Shown here: piece after piece, positions 50,495-59,650 of the stretch
How positions within the stretch are numbered: position 1 is the first letter of the stretch
Layout: the number at the start of each line of letters is the position of its first letter
Origin: Paenibacillus ihbetae
GTDB lineage: Bacteria; Bacillota; Bacilli; Paenibacillales; Paenibacillaceae
Direction of reading: 5' to 3'
NCBI RefSeq assembly: GCF_002741055.1
Contig: NZ_CP016809.1
Span: forward strand, 2,130,501-2,194,500
DNA length: 64,000 nt
The notes under the pieces: generated by a model
The model's database searches: none
Told to the model about the DNA's origin: nothing
What the model saw: only the letters and a program-made list of their open reading frames with translations
Program-made: the position numbers and the translations under genes

Positions 50495-50606
50495 GCCGAC
50501 TTCCCCCTAGAAACAATATATTGTGGTCAATATGATCCTATCAATTCCGGGATGACGGGAGTATAAGAGAGATGCACAATTTATTATAAAATCGTCTGAT
50601 TATGCA

Positions 50607-52331
50607 TTACGTCTGTGCTACCTCAAGCCTTGGGAAGATGATCGTTACAACCACCCCTTCAATCTCGCCGTCCTTAACCTGGATCTCATAATTTTCATTG
50701 AAAAACGCCGAGAACCGCTCTCTCACATTCCGGATCCCGTAACCGCCCTTGCGGCGATGGTTCCCTTTGCTCTCGGGAGCAAGCCCGCTTCCGTCGTCGG
50801 TAATTGTCATGAGGACCCGGCCGTCCTCTTCCTCCGCCTTAATCTGAATTCGGCCGCTTTGCCTTGCATTGAAGCCGTGAATGATGGAATTTTCGACGAA
50901 AGGCTGGAGCGTCATTTTGGGAATGAATAGATTCCGGACCTCCTGGGAGGCCTGCACCTCATATTCCAGACCATCTTCCCACCGGATCTGCTGGATTTCC
51001 AAATAGCATGCGACGTGAGTCAGCTCCTCATCAATCGTAATAAAGCTCTCTCCATGCGATAGTCCGATGCGGAACATGCGGCCCATCAGCTCCAGAATAC
51101 GGCTCATCTTCTCCTGTCCCTCCGCAATCGCCATCCAGTTCAGCTGATCCAAGGTGTTATATAGAAAATGCGGATTAATATTGGCTTGGAGCGCTTCGAT
51201 TTCGGCCTTCCGCTGCTGCTCGTAACGCTGCGCCAGAGATGCGTACAACGCCTGAATTCGCTCATTCAGTCTGCGAAACCCTGCAAACAGTATGCCGAAT
51301 TCATTGGTGTAATCGCCGGCCAGCTCCGCTTGCTTCCCTCCAACATCGTAATTCTTCATCGCTCTCACTAGCTGGGCGATCGGCTTCAACAATTGCCGAC
51401 TTAACCATAGCGTTAACAAGAAAGCCAGCAATAAGGCTCCGATGCCGATCGTAATGATGGCTCCGGCCAGCTTGACGCTGCCTGACGTTATTCGCTCCCA
51501 TGGAGTAATCTCCACCAGCATCCAGTTGGAGTCGGCGACTTTGGAATAGACGACCAGAGACTCGACCCCATGCGGCTGCGTATGCAGCCGAAGCACCCCG
51601 GATTGATCCTTGAACCGCAAATCGTGCTCCTGCAACCCGGCATCCTTCATCGATGTCCCGACGCTCAGCAGCTCCCTGCCGTTCAGATCCAGCAGCATCC
51701 GGTTGGAATCCTTGGAATATCCCTCGAGAATCCCGCGGATCCAGTCGGCTTTCACATGCACGACAAGAATGCCCAGGTACCGGGAGTTGTTGTACACCTT
51801 GCGGGAGAAGCTGAGCACAGGCACGTTCCCATTATAGGTCGTTAAATCATGCTCCTCTGACCAGGAGAAGTCATTGTTCTGCAGCAAAGGATACCATGGC
51901 TGTGCCTCGGCAGCCTTTAGCTCATGGAATTGAATATAGCTCTGCCGGTCTCCCCACTCCGGCTGCTCCATATATAAATCGATGGCTTGAATTTGCGGAA
52001 TCGAATACGTAAGATGAGCCAGCGCTTCCTGTATGCCTTTGGAGCGTCTGTAGTGGTTGAACTCATCCTCTTTGCCCGACAGAAACGTAAGCAAATCATT
52101 GTCCCTGGACGTGGTCAGCGAGATCTGCTCGATCGATGTCAGACGTCCCGTAATTTCATTGTTCAGCTCCTCGAGCAGCCTTTTCTGGTAATACGACGTG
52201 TTGTCGGCCAATTCCCGCGAGGTCATGGCATAACTGGTCCATACCGTGATCGCCAGCACAATCGTGATCAGCCCTGCAAAACAAATAATAAACAGGGAAT
52301 CGATCCGGTATTTCTTGAAGGGATTGATCAT
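50607..52331 (-). CDS. YesM-type sensor histidine kinase (574 aa)
   Basis: Transmembrane segments occur near the N-terminus (about 13-35) and about 280-305 (IITIGIGALLLAFLLTLWLS). They flank an extracytoplasmic sensor, then a HAMP-like linker. His_kinase follows with QANINPHFLYNTLDQLNW (phosphoacceptor H) and an HATPase domain (PFVENSIIHGF, ITDDGSGLAPE, GYGIRNVRERF). It pairs with the response regulator at 47339-48961. A strong terminator (52368-52410) lies between the permease genes and this gene, so it may be transcribed separately. Confidence 0.9.
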   Translation of the reverse strand: MINPFKKYRIDSLFIICFAGLITIVLAITVWTSYAMTSRELADNTSYYQKRLLEELNNEITGRLTSIEQISLTTSRDNDLLTFLSGKEDEFNHYRRSKGIQEALAHLTYSIPQIQAIDLYMEQPEWGDRQSYIQFHELKAAEAQPWYPLLQNNDFSWSEEHDLTTYNGNVPVLSFSRKVYNNSRYLGILVVHVKADWIRGILEGYSKDSNRMLLDLNGRELLSVGTSMKDAGLQEHDLRFKDQSGVLRLHTQPHGVESLVVYSKVADSNWMLVEITPWERITSGSVKLAGAIITIGIGALLLAFLLTLWLSRQLLKPIAQLVRAMKNYDVGGKQAELAGDYTNEFGILFAGFRRLNERIQALYASLAQRYEQQRKAEIEALQANINPHFLYNTLDQLNWMAIAEGQEKMSRILELMGRMFRIGLSHGESFITIDEELTHVACYLEIQQIRWEDGLEYEVQASQEVRNLFIPKMTLQPFVENSIIHGFNARQSGRIQIKAEEEDGRVLMTITDDGSGLAPESKGNHRRKGGYGIRNVRERFSAFFNENYEIQVKDGEIEGVVVTIIFPRLEVAQT

Positions 52332-52367
52332 AAGCGCTCATCCTCCATGCATATCCATTCCGATCCG

Positions 52368-52410
52368 AAAAAAACATTGAAGCCGTGCGGCGAACCGCTG
52401 CCTCAATGTT
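52368..52410 (-). terminator. Terminator between permease and kinase genes
   Basis: Minus strand AACATTGA ... TCAATGTT with an inner CGG-TTCG-CCG stem, then TTTTTTTC. Confidence 0.8.
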
Positions 52411-52444
52411 TTCTCATTTTATAATATATCGGCTGGCCTAGCTA

Positions 52445-53290
52445 CTACCCTTTTAATCCAGTGGTAGCCACGCCCTCCACAAAATATTTCTGGGCAAAGA
52501 CAAACAGCAGCGTAGCCGGCAGAATGGATACGAGCGACATCGCGAGCAACTGCCCCCATTCCGCGCCGCCTTGCGAATCGTTAATCATCCGCAAAGCCAA
52601 GCCTACCGTGTATTTGTCGACGGAATTAATGTACAGGAGATGGCCCAGGAAATCATCCCAGTTCCATAGGAAGCAGAAGATGATGACCGTCACGATCGAA
52701 GGCTTCATCAAGGGCATTACAATCCGCCAGTAAATCCCGAACCAGCTGCATCCGTCGATCTTGGCCGATTCATCCAATTCCCGCGGGATCCCGCGTATGA
52801 ATTGAACGAGCAGGAAGACGAAGAAGGTTCCTCCCGCCCCTCCCGCTAACGCATGCGGCACGATGAACGGCAGGTAGGTGTTGACCCAGCCGAACTGGTG
52901 GAACATCGCATACTGCGGAATGATGAGCACTTGGCCCGGCAGCATTAGCGTGAGCATGAGCAGCGAGAACCAGAAGCCGCGAAGCGGGAAGTCCAGCCTT
53001 GCAAATCCGAAGGCGACTAGCGTACAGGAAATGACCGTTACGATGATGACCGCCGTAATTAAATAAAAGGTATTCAGATAGAAGTCGGTAAAGGTGAAGC
53101 CCGGAACGGAATTCCATCCATTAATGTAATTGGACCACTGCGGCACGGACGGGAAGATGGACGGGGAGCTGAGCTCCTGGTTTGTTTTCAGGGAGGCGCC
53201 AATCCACCAAATGACCGGATACACCATCACCGAGCTGAATAGGATGAGCATCGCATGGCGAATTACGGGATTCCATTTGCGTCTGGTCAT
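52445..53290 (-). CDS. Sugar ABC transporter permease, second subunit (281 aa)
   Basis: Six hydrophobic helices are visible, and a MalG-type EAA loop (ELDESAKIDGCSWFGIYWRI) is present near 170-195. The gene overlaps the preceding permease by 4 bases. It is a CUT1 carbohydrate uptake permease. Start: MTRRKWNPVIRHAMLILFSS, with GGGAGG upstream. Confidence 0.9.
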   Translation of the reverse strand: MTRRKWNPVIRHAMLILFSSVMVYPVIWWIGASLKTNQELSSPSIFPSVPQWSNYINGWNSVPGFTFTDFYLNTFYLITAVIIVTVISCTLVAFGFARLDFPLRGFWFSLLMLTLMLPGQVLIIPQYAMFHQFGWVNTYLPFIVPHALAGGAGGTFFVFLLVQFIRGIPRELDESAKIDGCSWFGIYWRIVMPLMKPSIVTVIIFCFLWNWDDFLGHLLYINSVDKYTVGLALRMINDSQGGAEWGQLLAMSLVSILPATLLFVFAQKYFVEGVATTGLKG

Positions 53291-54240
53291 TTTCTTTTCC
53301 CTCCTTGGCTCTCGGACTCGTAGAATACCCAGTATTTCGAAGTCAGGTTAATGATCACGGCGGCAGCCACAATCAAGATCAGCATGATCCAGGCCAAGGA
53401 AGAGGAATAGCCCAGCTGATAGCGGCTGAATGCCCTTTCATACAGGTATAACGCATAGACATAGGTAGAGTTCATCGGCCCGCCGCCGGTGATGACGTAT
53501 GCAGGCGTGAACATCTGGAAGGAGTTAATGACTCCCATAATGAGATTGAAGAATAACGTGGGTGACAGCATCGGAAGCGTGATTTTGAAAAATTGCTTCA
53601 CCTTGCCCGCCCCATCCACCGCGGAGGCTTCATACAGATCATTCGGAATCTGCTTCAGGCCCGCGAGGAATATCACCATCGAGGAGCCGAATTGCCATAC
53701 CGACAGGCCGATCAAGGACCATAATGCGGTATCGGGGTTCGTGACCCAGCCCGTGCCGGGAATCCCGAAAAATCCAAGCACCTTGTTGAAGAAGCCGTCC
53801 ACGCCGAAAATATTTTTCCACAGCAGGGACACCGCGATGCTCGCCCCGATTAAGGAAGGGAAATAAATGGCCGTCCGATAGACGGATATCCCGCGCACGG
53901 CCTTCTTCAGCAGGAGCGCAACCATCAGCGCGGCAATCAGCTTTAGCGGCACCGAGGCGAGTACATAATAAAATGTGAGCTTGAGCGATTGGGCAAATTT
54001 GTCGTCCGCCATTAGGATGCGCTCGTAATTGTCCAGGCCAACCCACTCAATCGGCTTCATGAGCGTATAATCCGTGAAGGAATAGTAGAGGGACAACAGC
54101 ATCGGATAGGCCGTCAACGCCAGAAATCCAATCAGCCAAGGGGAAATAAACAGATAACCTGCAAGGGGAGAGTCCCAGCGCTTGCGTAATGGCTTTTTGC
54201 GAACAGGTATTCCGGATGCTGCAGATGTTGCTCGTTCCAT
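53287..54240 (-). CDS. Sugar ABC transporter permease, first subunit (317 aa)
   Basis: This is a MalF-type permease with helices GYLFISPWLIGFLALTAYPM, LYYSFTDYTL, and an EAA loop LYEASAVDGAGKVKQFFKIT. A longer frame begins at 54423, but the extra 61 residues lack a ribosome binding site, whereas the ATG at 54240 has AAAGGAG 9 bases upstream. It is therefore annotated from 54240. It is the first gene of the permease unit, whose promoter must lie in 54241-54340. Confidence 0.9.
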   Translation of the reverse strand: MERATSAASGIPVRKKPLRKRWDSPLAGYLFISPWLIGFLALTAYPMLLSLYYSFTDYTLMKPIEWVGLDNYERILMADDKFAQSLKLTFYYVLASVPLKLIAALMVALLLKKAVRGISVYRTAIYFPSLIGASIAVSLLWKNIFGVDGFFNKVLGFFGIPGTGWVTNPDTALWSLIGLSVWQFGSSMVIFLAGLKQIPNDLYEASAVDGAGKVKQFFKITLPMLSPTLFFNLIMGVINSFQMFTPAYVITGGGPMNSTYVYALYLYERAFSRYQLGYSSSLAWIMLILIVAAAVIINLTSKYWVFYESESQGGKRK

Positions 54241-54340
54241 GAACTCACTCTCCTTTATTCGTACCTTCAGTATAGAAGGAGAGCCGCCGGGAACTACATA
54301 AGACAATTGCTCAAAATCATTCAATATTTTCAGAATGTCG

Positions 54341-54703
54341 TCAGAACGGAAATCCGGAATCCAGGTTTGAAGGATAATCCACAAAAAGATAAGTATAGTT
54401 GATGATGAAAAATCCAATGACAAATAGGATTTGGATGATCAGTGCATAGATATGATATGCCTTTGCGTTTTGCCGACCTTTGGTAAGCAGGTAGAACAGA
54501 AGAAGAAGGATGCCTAATACGGCCAAGAAGCCAGCCATGTGCATAGCGAGCAATTCAATTTTATCTTGCTGGGTTAGCTCACCAGGTGCACTTGAACTCG
54601 CAATGGATCGGGAGGCCTAAATACTCATGTAAGACAGCTTCGATCCCAACCAAGTGAGACAAGCGCCGGCAACAACCAGAAGGAAAATTAGTAATATTGA
54701 CAA
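54341..54703 (-). pseudogene. Small membrane protein interrupted by an in-frame TAG
   Basis: A TTG at 54701-54703 with AAAGGGG 8 bases upstream opens a frame (LSILLIFLLVVAGACLTWLG) that hits TAG at 54617-54619. In the same frame translation would continue through SSSAPGELTQQDKIEL to MLAMHMAGFLAVLGILLLLF and a third helix (IYALIIQILFVIGFFIINYT), ending at 54341. The full product would be about 119 residues with three membrane helices. The TAG may be a nonsense mutation, or two small proteins may be made. No family is recognised. Confidence 0.6.
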
Positions 54704-54752
54704 TGAGAGTTCCCCTTTATTGGTTTTATCTTCATCACGATCCGCCGCCCCA

Positions 54753-55148
54753 TCAATCCCAATCCATAAAAGACGTCACCATCAGCTCGCTTTCCCTGCA
54801 ATCTGGACAGGTTAGACGGATCGGGACGTTGTGCTCGATCGGTGTTTGTTTCATTTCAGTTCCGCATCTCTTGCAATGGCAAACGCGCCGATACTGTGAC
54901 CGGTCTGACTGCATCTCGATGTACAATTCATTTTGAATGCCGTCACATTGCGGGCACACGTACAGCGCCTGATGCGCGTCGTACGAGACGGAACCTTCCT
55001 CCATAAATTCTCCGATCACCTGCTTAAGCACCGGATCTGTGACAAACGAAGCGATCGACTTCAAGGAGATGTACATAAAGCCGATTCCTTCATAAATAAT
55101 GCTGTTGTATTGGCACGTACCGCACTCCAATTTGAATGCTACTCCCAT
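54753..55148 (-). CDS. Small zinc-ribbon protein (about 131 aa)
   Basis: Four CxxC pairs, CGTC (near the start), CPQC, CKRC and CPDC, indicate zinc ribbons with cysteine pairs throughout (MGVAFKLECGTCQYNSIIYE). The ATG at 55148 is preferred over 55154 because GGGGGATGATC places a purine-rich site 6 bases away. Function is unknown. It sits between the small membrane pseudogene and the flavin oxidoreductase gene, on the same strand. Confidence 0.6.
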   Translation of the reverse strand: MGVAFKLECGTCQYNSIIYEGIGFMYISLKSIASFVTDPVLKQVIGEFMEEGSVSYDAHQALYVCPQCDGIQNELYIEMQSDRSQYRRVCHCKRCGTEMKQTPIEHNVPIRLTCPDCRESELMVTSFMDWD

Positions 55149-55345
55149 GATCATCCCCCGCGGATGGGCTCCGATAAGCCCGGTAGTTTAGTATGAAAAA
55201 AATAAAGTTAAAGTCCACGTTCTTCGAATCCTTGCCGTTCAGGGTCCTGCGCTTGCGGTAAGGATCTATATACCTTTCCATAAATCCCCGACCAAATCCT
55301 CTTATGAGTTCAGATCCGGTGCACCGAATGATATTCAATCATGGA

Positions 55346-56485
55346 TCAGTATAGGGAATTCAGCGCATCGACTGTGAAAGGTTTCAGCTCGCAGAACCGT
55401 CCGTTCCGGATTTTCATCGCCCACTCTGGGTCTACTAACAACGAGCGCCCAACGGCCACCAGATCAAACTCATTTTGCTCAAGTCTTTCGATCAAACCAT
55501 CGAGCCCGGTAAACTGTGTCGCTTGGCCGGAAGCGAAGGAACGCATGAATTCTTCGTTTAACCCTACGGAACCGACGGTAATGGTCGGTCGTCCGGTCAA
55601 TAATTTGACCCATCCTGCCAAGTTTAGGTCAGAGCCTTTGAATTCGGGTTCCCAGAAGCGCCGGGTCGAGCAATGATAAATATCAACACCTGCGGTTGTC
55701 AGCGGCTCAAGGAATGCTGCCAGCTGCTCCGGCGTTTCCGCCAGCTTGGCCGTATAGTTGGCGGTTTTCCATTGAGATATGCGCAGAGCAATCGGGAAAT
55801 CGGGACCGACCGCATGCCGAACGGCGCGAATGATTTCTGCAGCGAAACGCGTTGCCCCCTCGAAGCTGTCGCCACTGTATCGGTCCGATCTCCTATTGGT
55901 TTGTTTCCAGAAAAATTGATCGATCAAGTAGCCGTGGGCTCCATGGATTTCGATACCGTCGAAACCGAGTGACTTGGCGTCGGCAGCCGCTTGGGCGAAT
56001 GCGTCAATCACGGAAAGGATATCCGATTCGGTCATAGGGGCGGTTACTTGTTGGCCGGACAGGTCGATTCCGGATGGTCCTATAGGGAGAATTTCCGGAT
56101 TCGGAGGACTGCCGATTTTCCGTGCCATGCCGACATGCCACAATTGAGGAAAAATTCGGCCTCCTGCCGCGTGGACTTGCTCCACGACAGACGACCAGCC
56201 TTTCAGAGCAGGGCCATAGAAATGGGGGACGTTCGGATGGTCAGCTGATGCAGGGTGGTTGATGACGGTTCCCTCCGTTATGATCAGACCCACCCCATTC
56301 TCGGCACGACGCCGGTAATACCGGGCAACATCAGCACCGGGCAGGCCATTCGGCGAAAATGATCGGGTCATAGGCGCCATGACGATTCGATTAGGAAGCG
56401 ACAATTTGCCGATCGAAAATGGCGTAAATAAAGGCTGTACGGAAGGGTGAACGGCAGATGCGTTCCCGTTTGATTGATTAGACAT
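55346..56485 (-). CDS. Old Yellow Enzyme family flavin oxidoreductase (NemA-like, 379 aa)
   Basis: This TIM-barrel FMN enzyme has PNRIVMAPMTRSFSPNGLPG, GLIITEGTVINHPASADHP, HGAHGYLIDQFFWKQTNRRS (substrate-binding H-x-x-H region) and DLVAVGRSLLVDPEWAMKIR. Such enzymes reduce activated alkenes and nitro compounds with NAD(P)H. It is the last gene of an operon azoreductase, MFS pump and OYE, with a 38-base gap to the pump gene. It is likely part of an electrophile or quinone detoxification response under the divergent regulator. Confidence 0.9.
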   Translation of the reverse strand: MSNQSNGNASAVHPSVQPLFTPFSIGKLSLPNRIVMAPMTRSFSPNGLPGADVARYYRRRAENGVGLIITEGTVINHPASADHPNVPHFYGPALKGWSSVVEQVHAAGGRIFPQLWHVGMARKIGSPPNPEILPIGPSGIDLSGQQVTAPMTESDILSVIDAFAQAAADAKSLGFDGIEIHGAHGYLIDQFFWKQTNRRSDRYSGDSFEGATRFAAEIIRAVRHAVGPDFPIALRISQWKTANYTAKLAETPEQLAAFLEPLTTAGVDIYHCSTRRFWEPEFKGSDLNLAGWVKLLTGRPTITVGSVGLNEEFMRSFASGQATQFTGLDGLIERLEQNEFDLVAVGRSLLVDPEWAMKIRNGRFCELKPFTVDALNSLY

Positions 56486-56523
56486 GATAATGAATCCTCC
56501 TTATTTGTTCTCTTGCGTAATTT

Positions 56524-58062
56524 TTAAATTTCAAGCCGTGAACTTGTTTTAGCCCGGGACGCCTCTTCGGAACGTTTTTTAATTTTCATCGATCCGACCG
56601 TCAGAGCCGCGATGGCACCGAGGACAGAGAAGCCAAGAAGCAGAACAAATCCTTGTGTAATAGCATGATCCATCGCGTGTGTAAAGTAGGACACCAACTC
56701 CGGTTCAAAACGATCTTTATATCGCAGCACGGTTTCAGCATCCGGCGGATGATAGGACGGGTTGGAGCTCGAATTCAGGTTGAATCGTGTAATTGCCGTC
56801 TCGACCGACGCGGTTATTTGGGAATTGACGATGACGGCCATGATCGAAGCACCCATTACGCCGCCCATGCTGCGGCAGAAGCCGACAAGCGATGAAGAAA
56901 TACCGATGAATCGCTCTTCAACGCTGTAAGCGACAGCGTTCTGACTGAGACTGTTCAAGGGGCCGAGAACGCCCAGCCCGAGCAGGACAACCATTCCAAT
57001 GAATTGCCAAAAAGGAACAGCCGGCGAAAGACTCATGAACAAGCTAGAAACAACGATTCCGACCACCATATTGACCACCATGACGGTCCGGATTTGGAAA
57101 CGGGTGAGAATTAAACCCATCAGAACGGAGCCGATGATCATGGACAACATCAACGGAGTCAGCAATAAATTTAATCGGCTTTCTCCCAGTACATAGTTGG
57201 TATAGAGCGGCAGGTAGGTCATCGCGGCGAACATCATGGCGCCTTGACAGAAGACGACGATGCTTGTTCCTGTCACCATACGGTTTTTGAATAGCTTGAG
57301 CGGCAAGATGGGCTCCATGGCCCGCCGTTCCACCATGAAAAAGCTTATGACCGCCAAAACCGAGATCCCGAACAGGGCAATGATCTTCCAGGAGGTCCAT
57401 GATACGTTATTACCGCCAAGCTCGAGCGCAATCATGGAACAGACCGTAGCAATGACTATCAGTATGGCACCAAGCACGTCGATTTTCGGCTTTGTCTCCG
57501 CTCGGGATTCCCGGAGCGTCAGGAGCAGTGCCGCGAACGAGAGGATCCCGATCGGCAGGTTGATATAGAAGCACCAACGCCAGGATAGCGTTTCGGAAAT
57601 CCACATGCCGATCTGCGGCCCCGCAATCGAAGAGAGTCCGAATACGGCACCAAATATTCCTGACAGCTTCCCCGATTCTTTGGGATCGGTATACAAGGTA
57701 TATATCAAGGAGAAGGATATCGGAAAAATACCGCCGGATCCGATTCCTTGTATGACCCGGTAAATGCTTAGCTGCTCCATCGTCTGGGCCGTTCCGCAGA
57801 GTGCGGAGCCCAGAAGGAAGATGCCGATGGAAACCAAATACAAGGTCTTCCTCCCGAAAAGATCGGAGAGCTTGCCGAATATTAACATCGTGCTCGTTCC
57901 GGCCAGTGCGTAGGTGGTATAAATCCAGGTGACTCTATCCAGACCGCCGATGTCGTCTATGATTTTGTTGACACTTGCCGATACGATCGTGTGATCCAGT
58001 GCGGTCAGCACCAAGCCTAAAGCAATGGACATCAGTATGATAAACCTTCGTTGTTGGGCCAA
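56524..58062 (-). CDS. DHA2-family MFS drug efflux transporter (512 aa)
   Basis: About 14 hydrophobic helices are seen, with motif C-like segments and the DHA2 hallmark LDHTIVSASVNKIIDDIGGL near the N-terminus and GKLSDLFGRKTLYLVSIGIF (motif A). EmrB/QacA-type pumps export drugs or quinones by proton antiport. It lies 38 bases after the azoreductase gene. A C-terminal basic tail (KKRSEEASRAKTSSRLEI) is cytoplasmic. Confidence 0.9.
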   Translation of the reverse strand: MAQQRRFIILMSIALGLVLTALDHTIVSASVNKIIDDIGGLDRVTWIYTTYALAGTSTMLIFGKLSDLFGRKTLYLVSIGIFLLGSALCGTAQTMEQLSIYRVIQGIGSGGIFPISFSLIYTLYTDPKESGKLSGIFGAVFGLSSIAGPQIGMWISETLSWRWCFYINLPIGILSFAALLLTLRESRAETKPKIDVLGAILIVIATVCSMIALELGGNNVSWTSWKIIALFGISVLAVISFFMVERRAMEPILPLKLFKNRMVTGTSIVVFCQGAMMFAAMTYLPLYTNYVLGESRLNLLLTPLMLSMIIGSVLMGLILTRFQIRTVMVVNMVVGIVVSSLFMSLSPAVPFWQFIGMVVLLGLGVLGPLNSLSQNAVAYSVEERFIGISSSLVGFCRSMGGVMGASIMAVIVNSQITASVETAITRFNLNSSSNPSYHPPDAETVLRYKDRFEPELVSYFTHAMDHAITQGFVLLLGFSVLGAIAALTVGSMKIKKRSEEASRAKTSSRLEI

Positions 58063-58100
58063 TCGACTCCACTCCCTCTATTTTCGATATCCAGCCGCCG

Positions 58101-58715
58101 TCAGAACATTTTTGCCGCAAGTGCCGTGTTTCTGAGACCTTCAGCAATGATGGTCTCCCTGCGATTGGGGTATTGGTTATGACCTTCTATAACAATCGTG
58201 GTAATGTCCGTAATGCCGAACACCTGCAAATGCTTTTTGACGAAGCTAACCGCAAGCTCATCATGCTCCGCATAGATACCGCCTCTGGCACTTAATAGAG
58301 CGACTTTCTTGCCTTGCAATAGTCCAACCAAGCCTTCCGCTGTATATTTAAAGGTTTTGCGGGGCTGATGCAGATAGTCCAGATACGAATGCAAGACGGC
58401 TGGAACCGTCAAATTCCAGAGCGGGAAAGCTATGACGATTTTATCGGCTGCAAGAAACTGATCCAGGTACTTACGAACAATCTGCTGCTCGGCTTCTTCT
58501 TCCGGGGTGAGCGTCATGCCTTGGGCGATTTTATAATTTCCCGTAATCATCGTGGTCCCCAGATAGGGTAGCGGTTCATGAAATAAGTTCACTTCCACAA
58601 TCGTCTCCTGCGGGTGCGATTCCTTATAGCTTGACAAGAAGGCTTCGTACATTTGCACACTGACGGCATGCTCCGCCGGGCGATTGCTCGCTTGAATAAA
58701 TAACGTTGTTGTCAT
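58101..58715 (-). CDS. azoR: FMN-dependent NADH azoreductase (204 aa)
   Basis: The flavodoxin-like fold shows [40 protein letters not shown] and [15 protein letters not shown]. These match AzoR, which reduces azo dyes and quinones with NADH using FMN. The start at MTTT (58715) is chosen because GGAGG stands 7 bases upstream. A frame beginning at 58733 lacks such a site. It is the first gene of the operon. Confidence 0.9.
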   Translation of the reverse strand: MTTTLFIQASNRPAEHAVSVQMYEAFLSSYKESHPQETIVEVNLFHEPLPYLGTTMITGNYKIAQGMTLTPEEEAEQQIVRKYLDQFLAADKIVIAFPLWNLTVPAVLHSYLDYLHQPRKTFKYTAEGLVGLLQGKKVALLSARGGIYAEHDELAVSFVKKHLQVFGITDITTIVIEGHNQYPNRRETIIAEGLRNTALAAKMF

Positions 58716-58752
58716 TTCATTTCCTCCATTCATAGGCCACTTTTGATGGACT

Positions 58753-58784
58753 ATACTTTATAAAGTATTTTATTTATAAAACAA
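58753..58784 (-). promoter_or_regulatory. Promoter of the azoR operon with palindromic operator
   Basis: A perfect 16-base palindrome, ATACTTTATAAAGTAT (58753-58768), covers the likely -10 TATAAA on the minus strand. TTGTTT (58784-58779) is 16 bases further upstream. A repressor bound here would block the promoter. Confidence 0.6.
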
Positions 58785-58800
58785 ATTTAACCAGTTTCTT

Positions 58801-58829
58801 TTGACTTTGTAAAGAACTTTCTTTAGAAT
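58801..58829 (+). promoter_or_regulatory. Promoter of the divergent regulator with second operator-like site
   Basis: TTGACT and TAGAAT are exactly 17 bases apart. The spacer start contains ACTTTGTAAAGA, 10 of 12 matches to the palindrome at 58755-58766, so the regulator may repress itself. Confidence 0.65.
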
Positions 58830-58879
58830 GTAAGGGGAGAAGCATCTCTCGTAATATGTGATGTGGGGGTCGTGAACCA

Positions 58880-59536
58880 TTGAAAAAGAAGGACGAGTCA
58901 TCTGTAACATCCACCAGAAAAGCCATTGTAACGCTGCTGAAGCAGCATGGTCCTATGGATGCCGTTACGTTAGCTTCGAAGTTATCATTGACAGGGATGG
59001 CTGTGCGTCAGCATTTATATGAACTACAGAAACAGGAAGTCGTTGAATATGAGGAAGAGGCTCGTCCCATCGGCAGGCCAGCAAAAATATGGAGGCTGAC
59101 GGCCTTGGCCAACCGTTGGTTTCCTAACGGCTATTTGCAATTATCGATCGATTTAATTCATTCGGTCAGGGCCACGTTCGGAGATGAAGGATTGGGGAGA
59201 GTGCTTGAGGACCTCAAACATAATCAAATAATAAAATATCGGGAGCATTTGTCCGATGCGGACAGCCTAATGGACAGGCTCCAAAAGCTGGTCATGATCC
59301 GTATGAACGAAGGGTATTTTCCGGAAATACAAGAGCAGGAGGACGGAAGCTTCTTATTCGTACAGAAACATTGCCCGATCGCAGAGGCTGTCGCTGTCAG
59401 TTCCCGTTTTATCGATAACGAGCTCGAACTCTTTCAATCGGTGCTTGGCGATCATGTGACCATCGAACGTGTTGAATATCTTTTGTCAGACGGCCCCAGC
59501 TGTGCCTATCGGATAACGGACAATCAGGGTCTGTGA
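58880..59536 (+). CDS. SufR-like winged-helix regulator (218 aa)
   Basis: The TTG start has GGGGGTCGTG upstream. Residues 10-75 are a winged helix-turn-helix (TRKAIVTLLKQHGPMDAVTL, LTGMAVRQHLYELQKQEVV, RPIGRPAKIWRLT). The C-terminal domain follows the SufR/DeoR-type plan (KHCPIAEAVAVSSRFIDNEL ... EYLLSDGPSCAYRI) but has only 2 cysteines where SufR typically has 4 Fe-S ligands. Sensing might use the two thiols, for example by reactive-electrophile modification, which fits control of azoreductase and OYE genes. It is divergent from that operon. Confidence 0.75.
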   Translation: MKKKDESSVTSTRKAIVTLLKQHGPMDAVTLASKLSLTGMAVRQHLYELQKQEVVEYEEEARPIGRPAKIWRLTALANRWFPNGYLQLSIDLIHSVRATFGDEGLGRVLEDLKHNQIIKYREHLSDADSLMDRLQKLVMIRMNEGYFPEIQEQEDGSFLFVQKHCPIAEAVAVSSRFIDNELELFQSVLGDHVTIERVEYLLSDGPSCAYRITDNQGL

Positions 59537-59574
59537 AGATCACCGGATCATTTTATACTTTCTGGTAACTAAAA

Positions 59575-59600
59575 AACGCATCTCCCTGTGGAGATGCGTT
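59575..59600. terminator. Bidirectional terminator between regulator and sodC
   Basis: AACGCATCTCC-CTGT-GGAGATGCGTT. The minus-strand side ends in TTTTTT. Confidence 0.85.
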
Positions 59601-59650
59601 GTTCACGGGCATTTCTATGTGTTAACCGATAGCGCCGCCTGCTTGCCGGA

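Noticed and set aside
53287..54423. Permease start at 54423 giving 378 residues
   Set aside because: The extra 61 residues are not typical of the family and have no ribosome binding site. The ATG at 54240 with AAAGGAG fits better.
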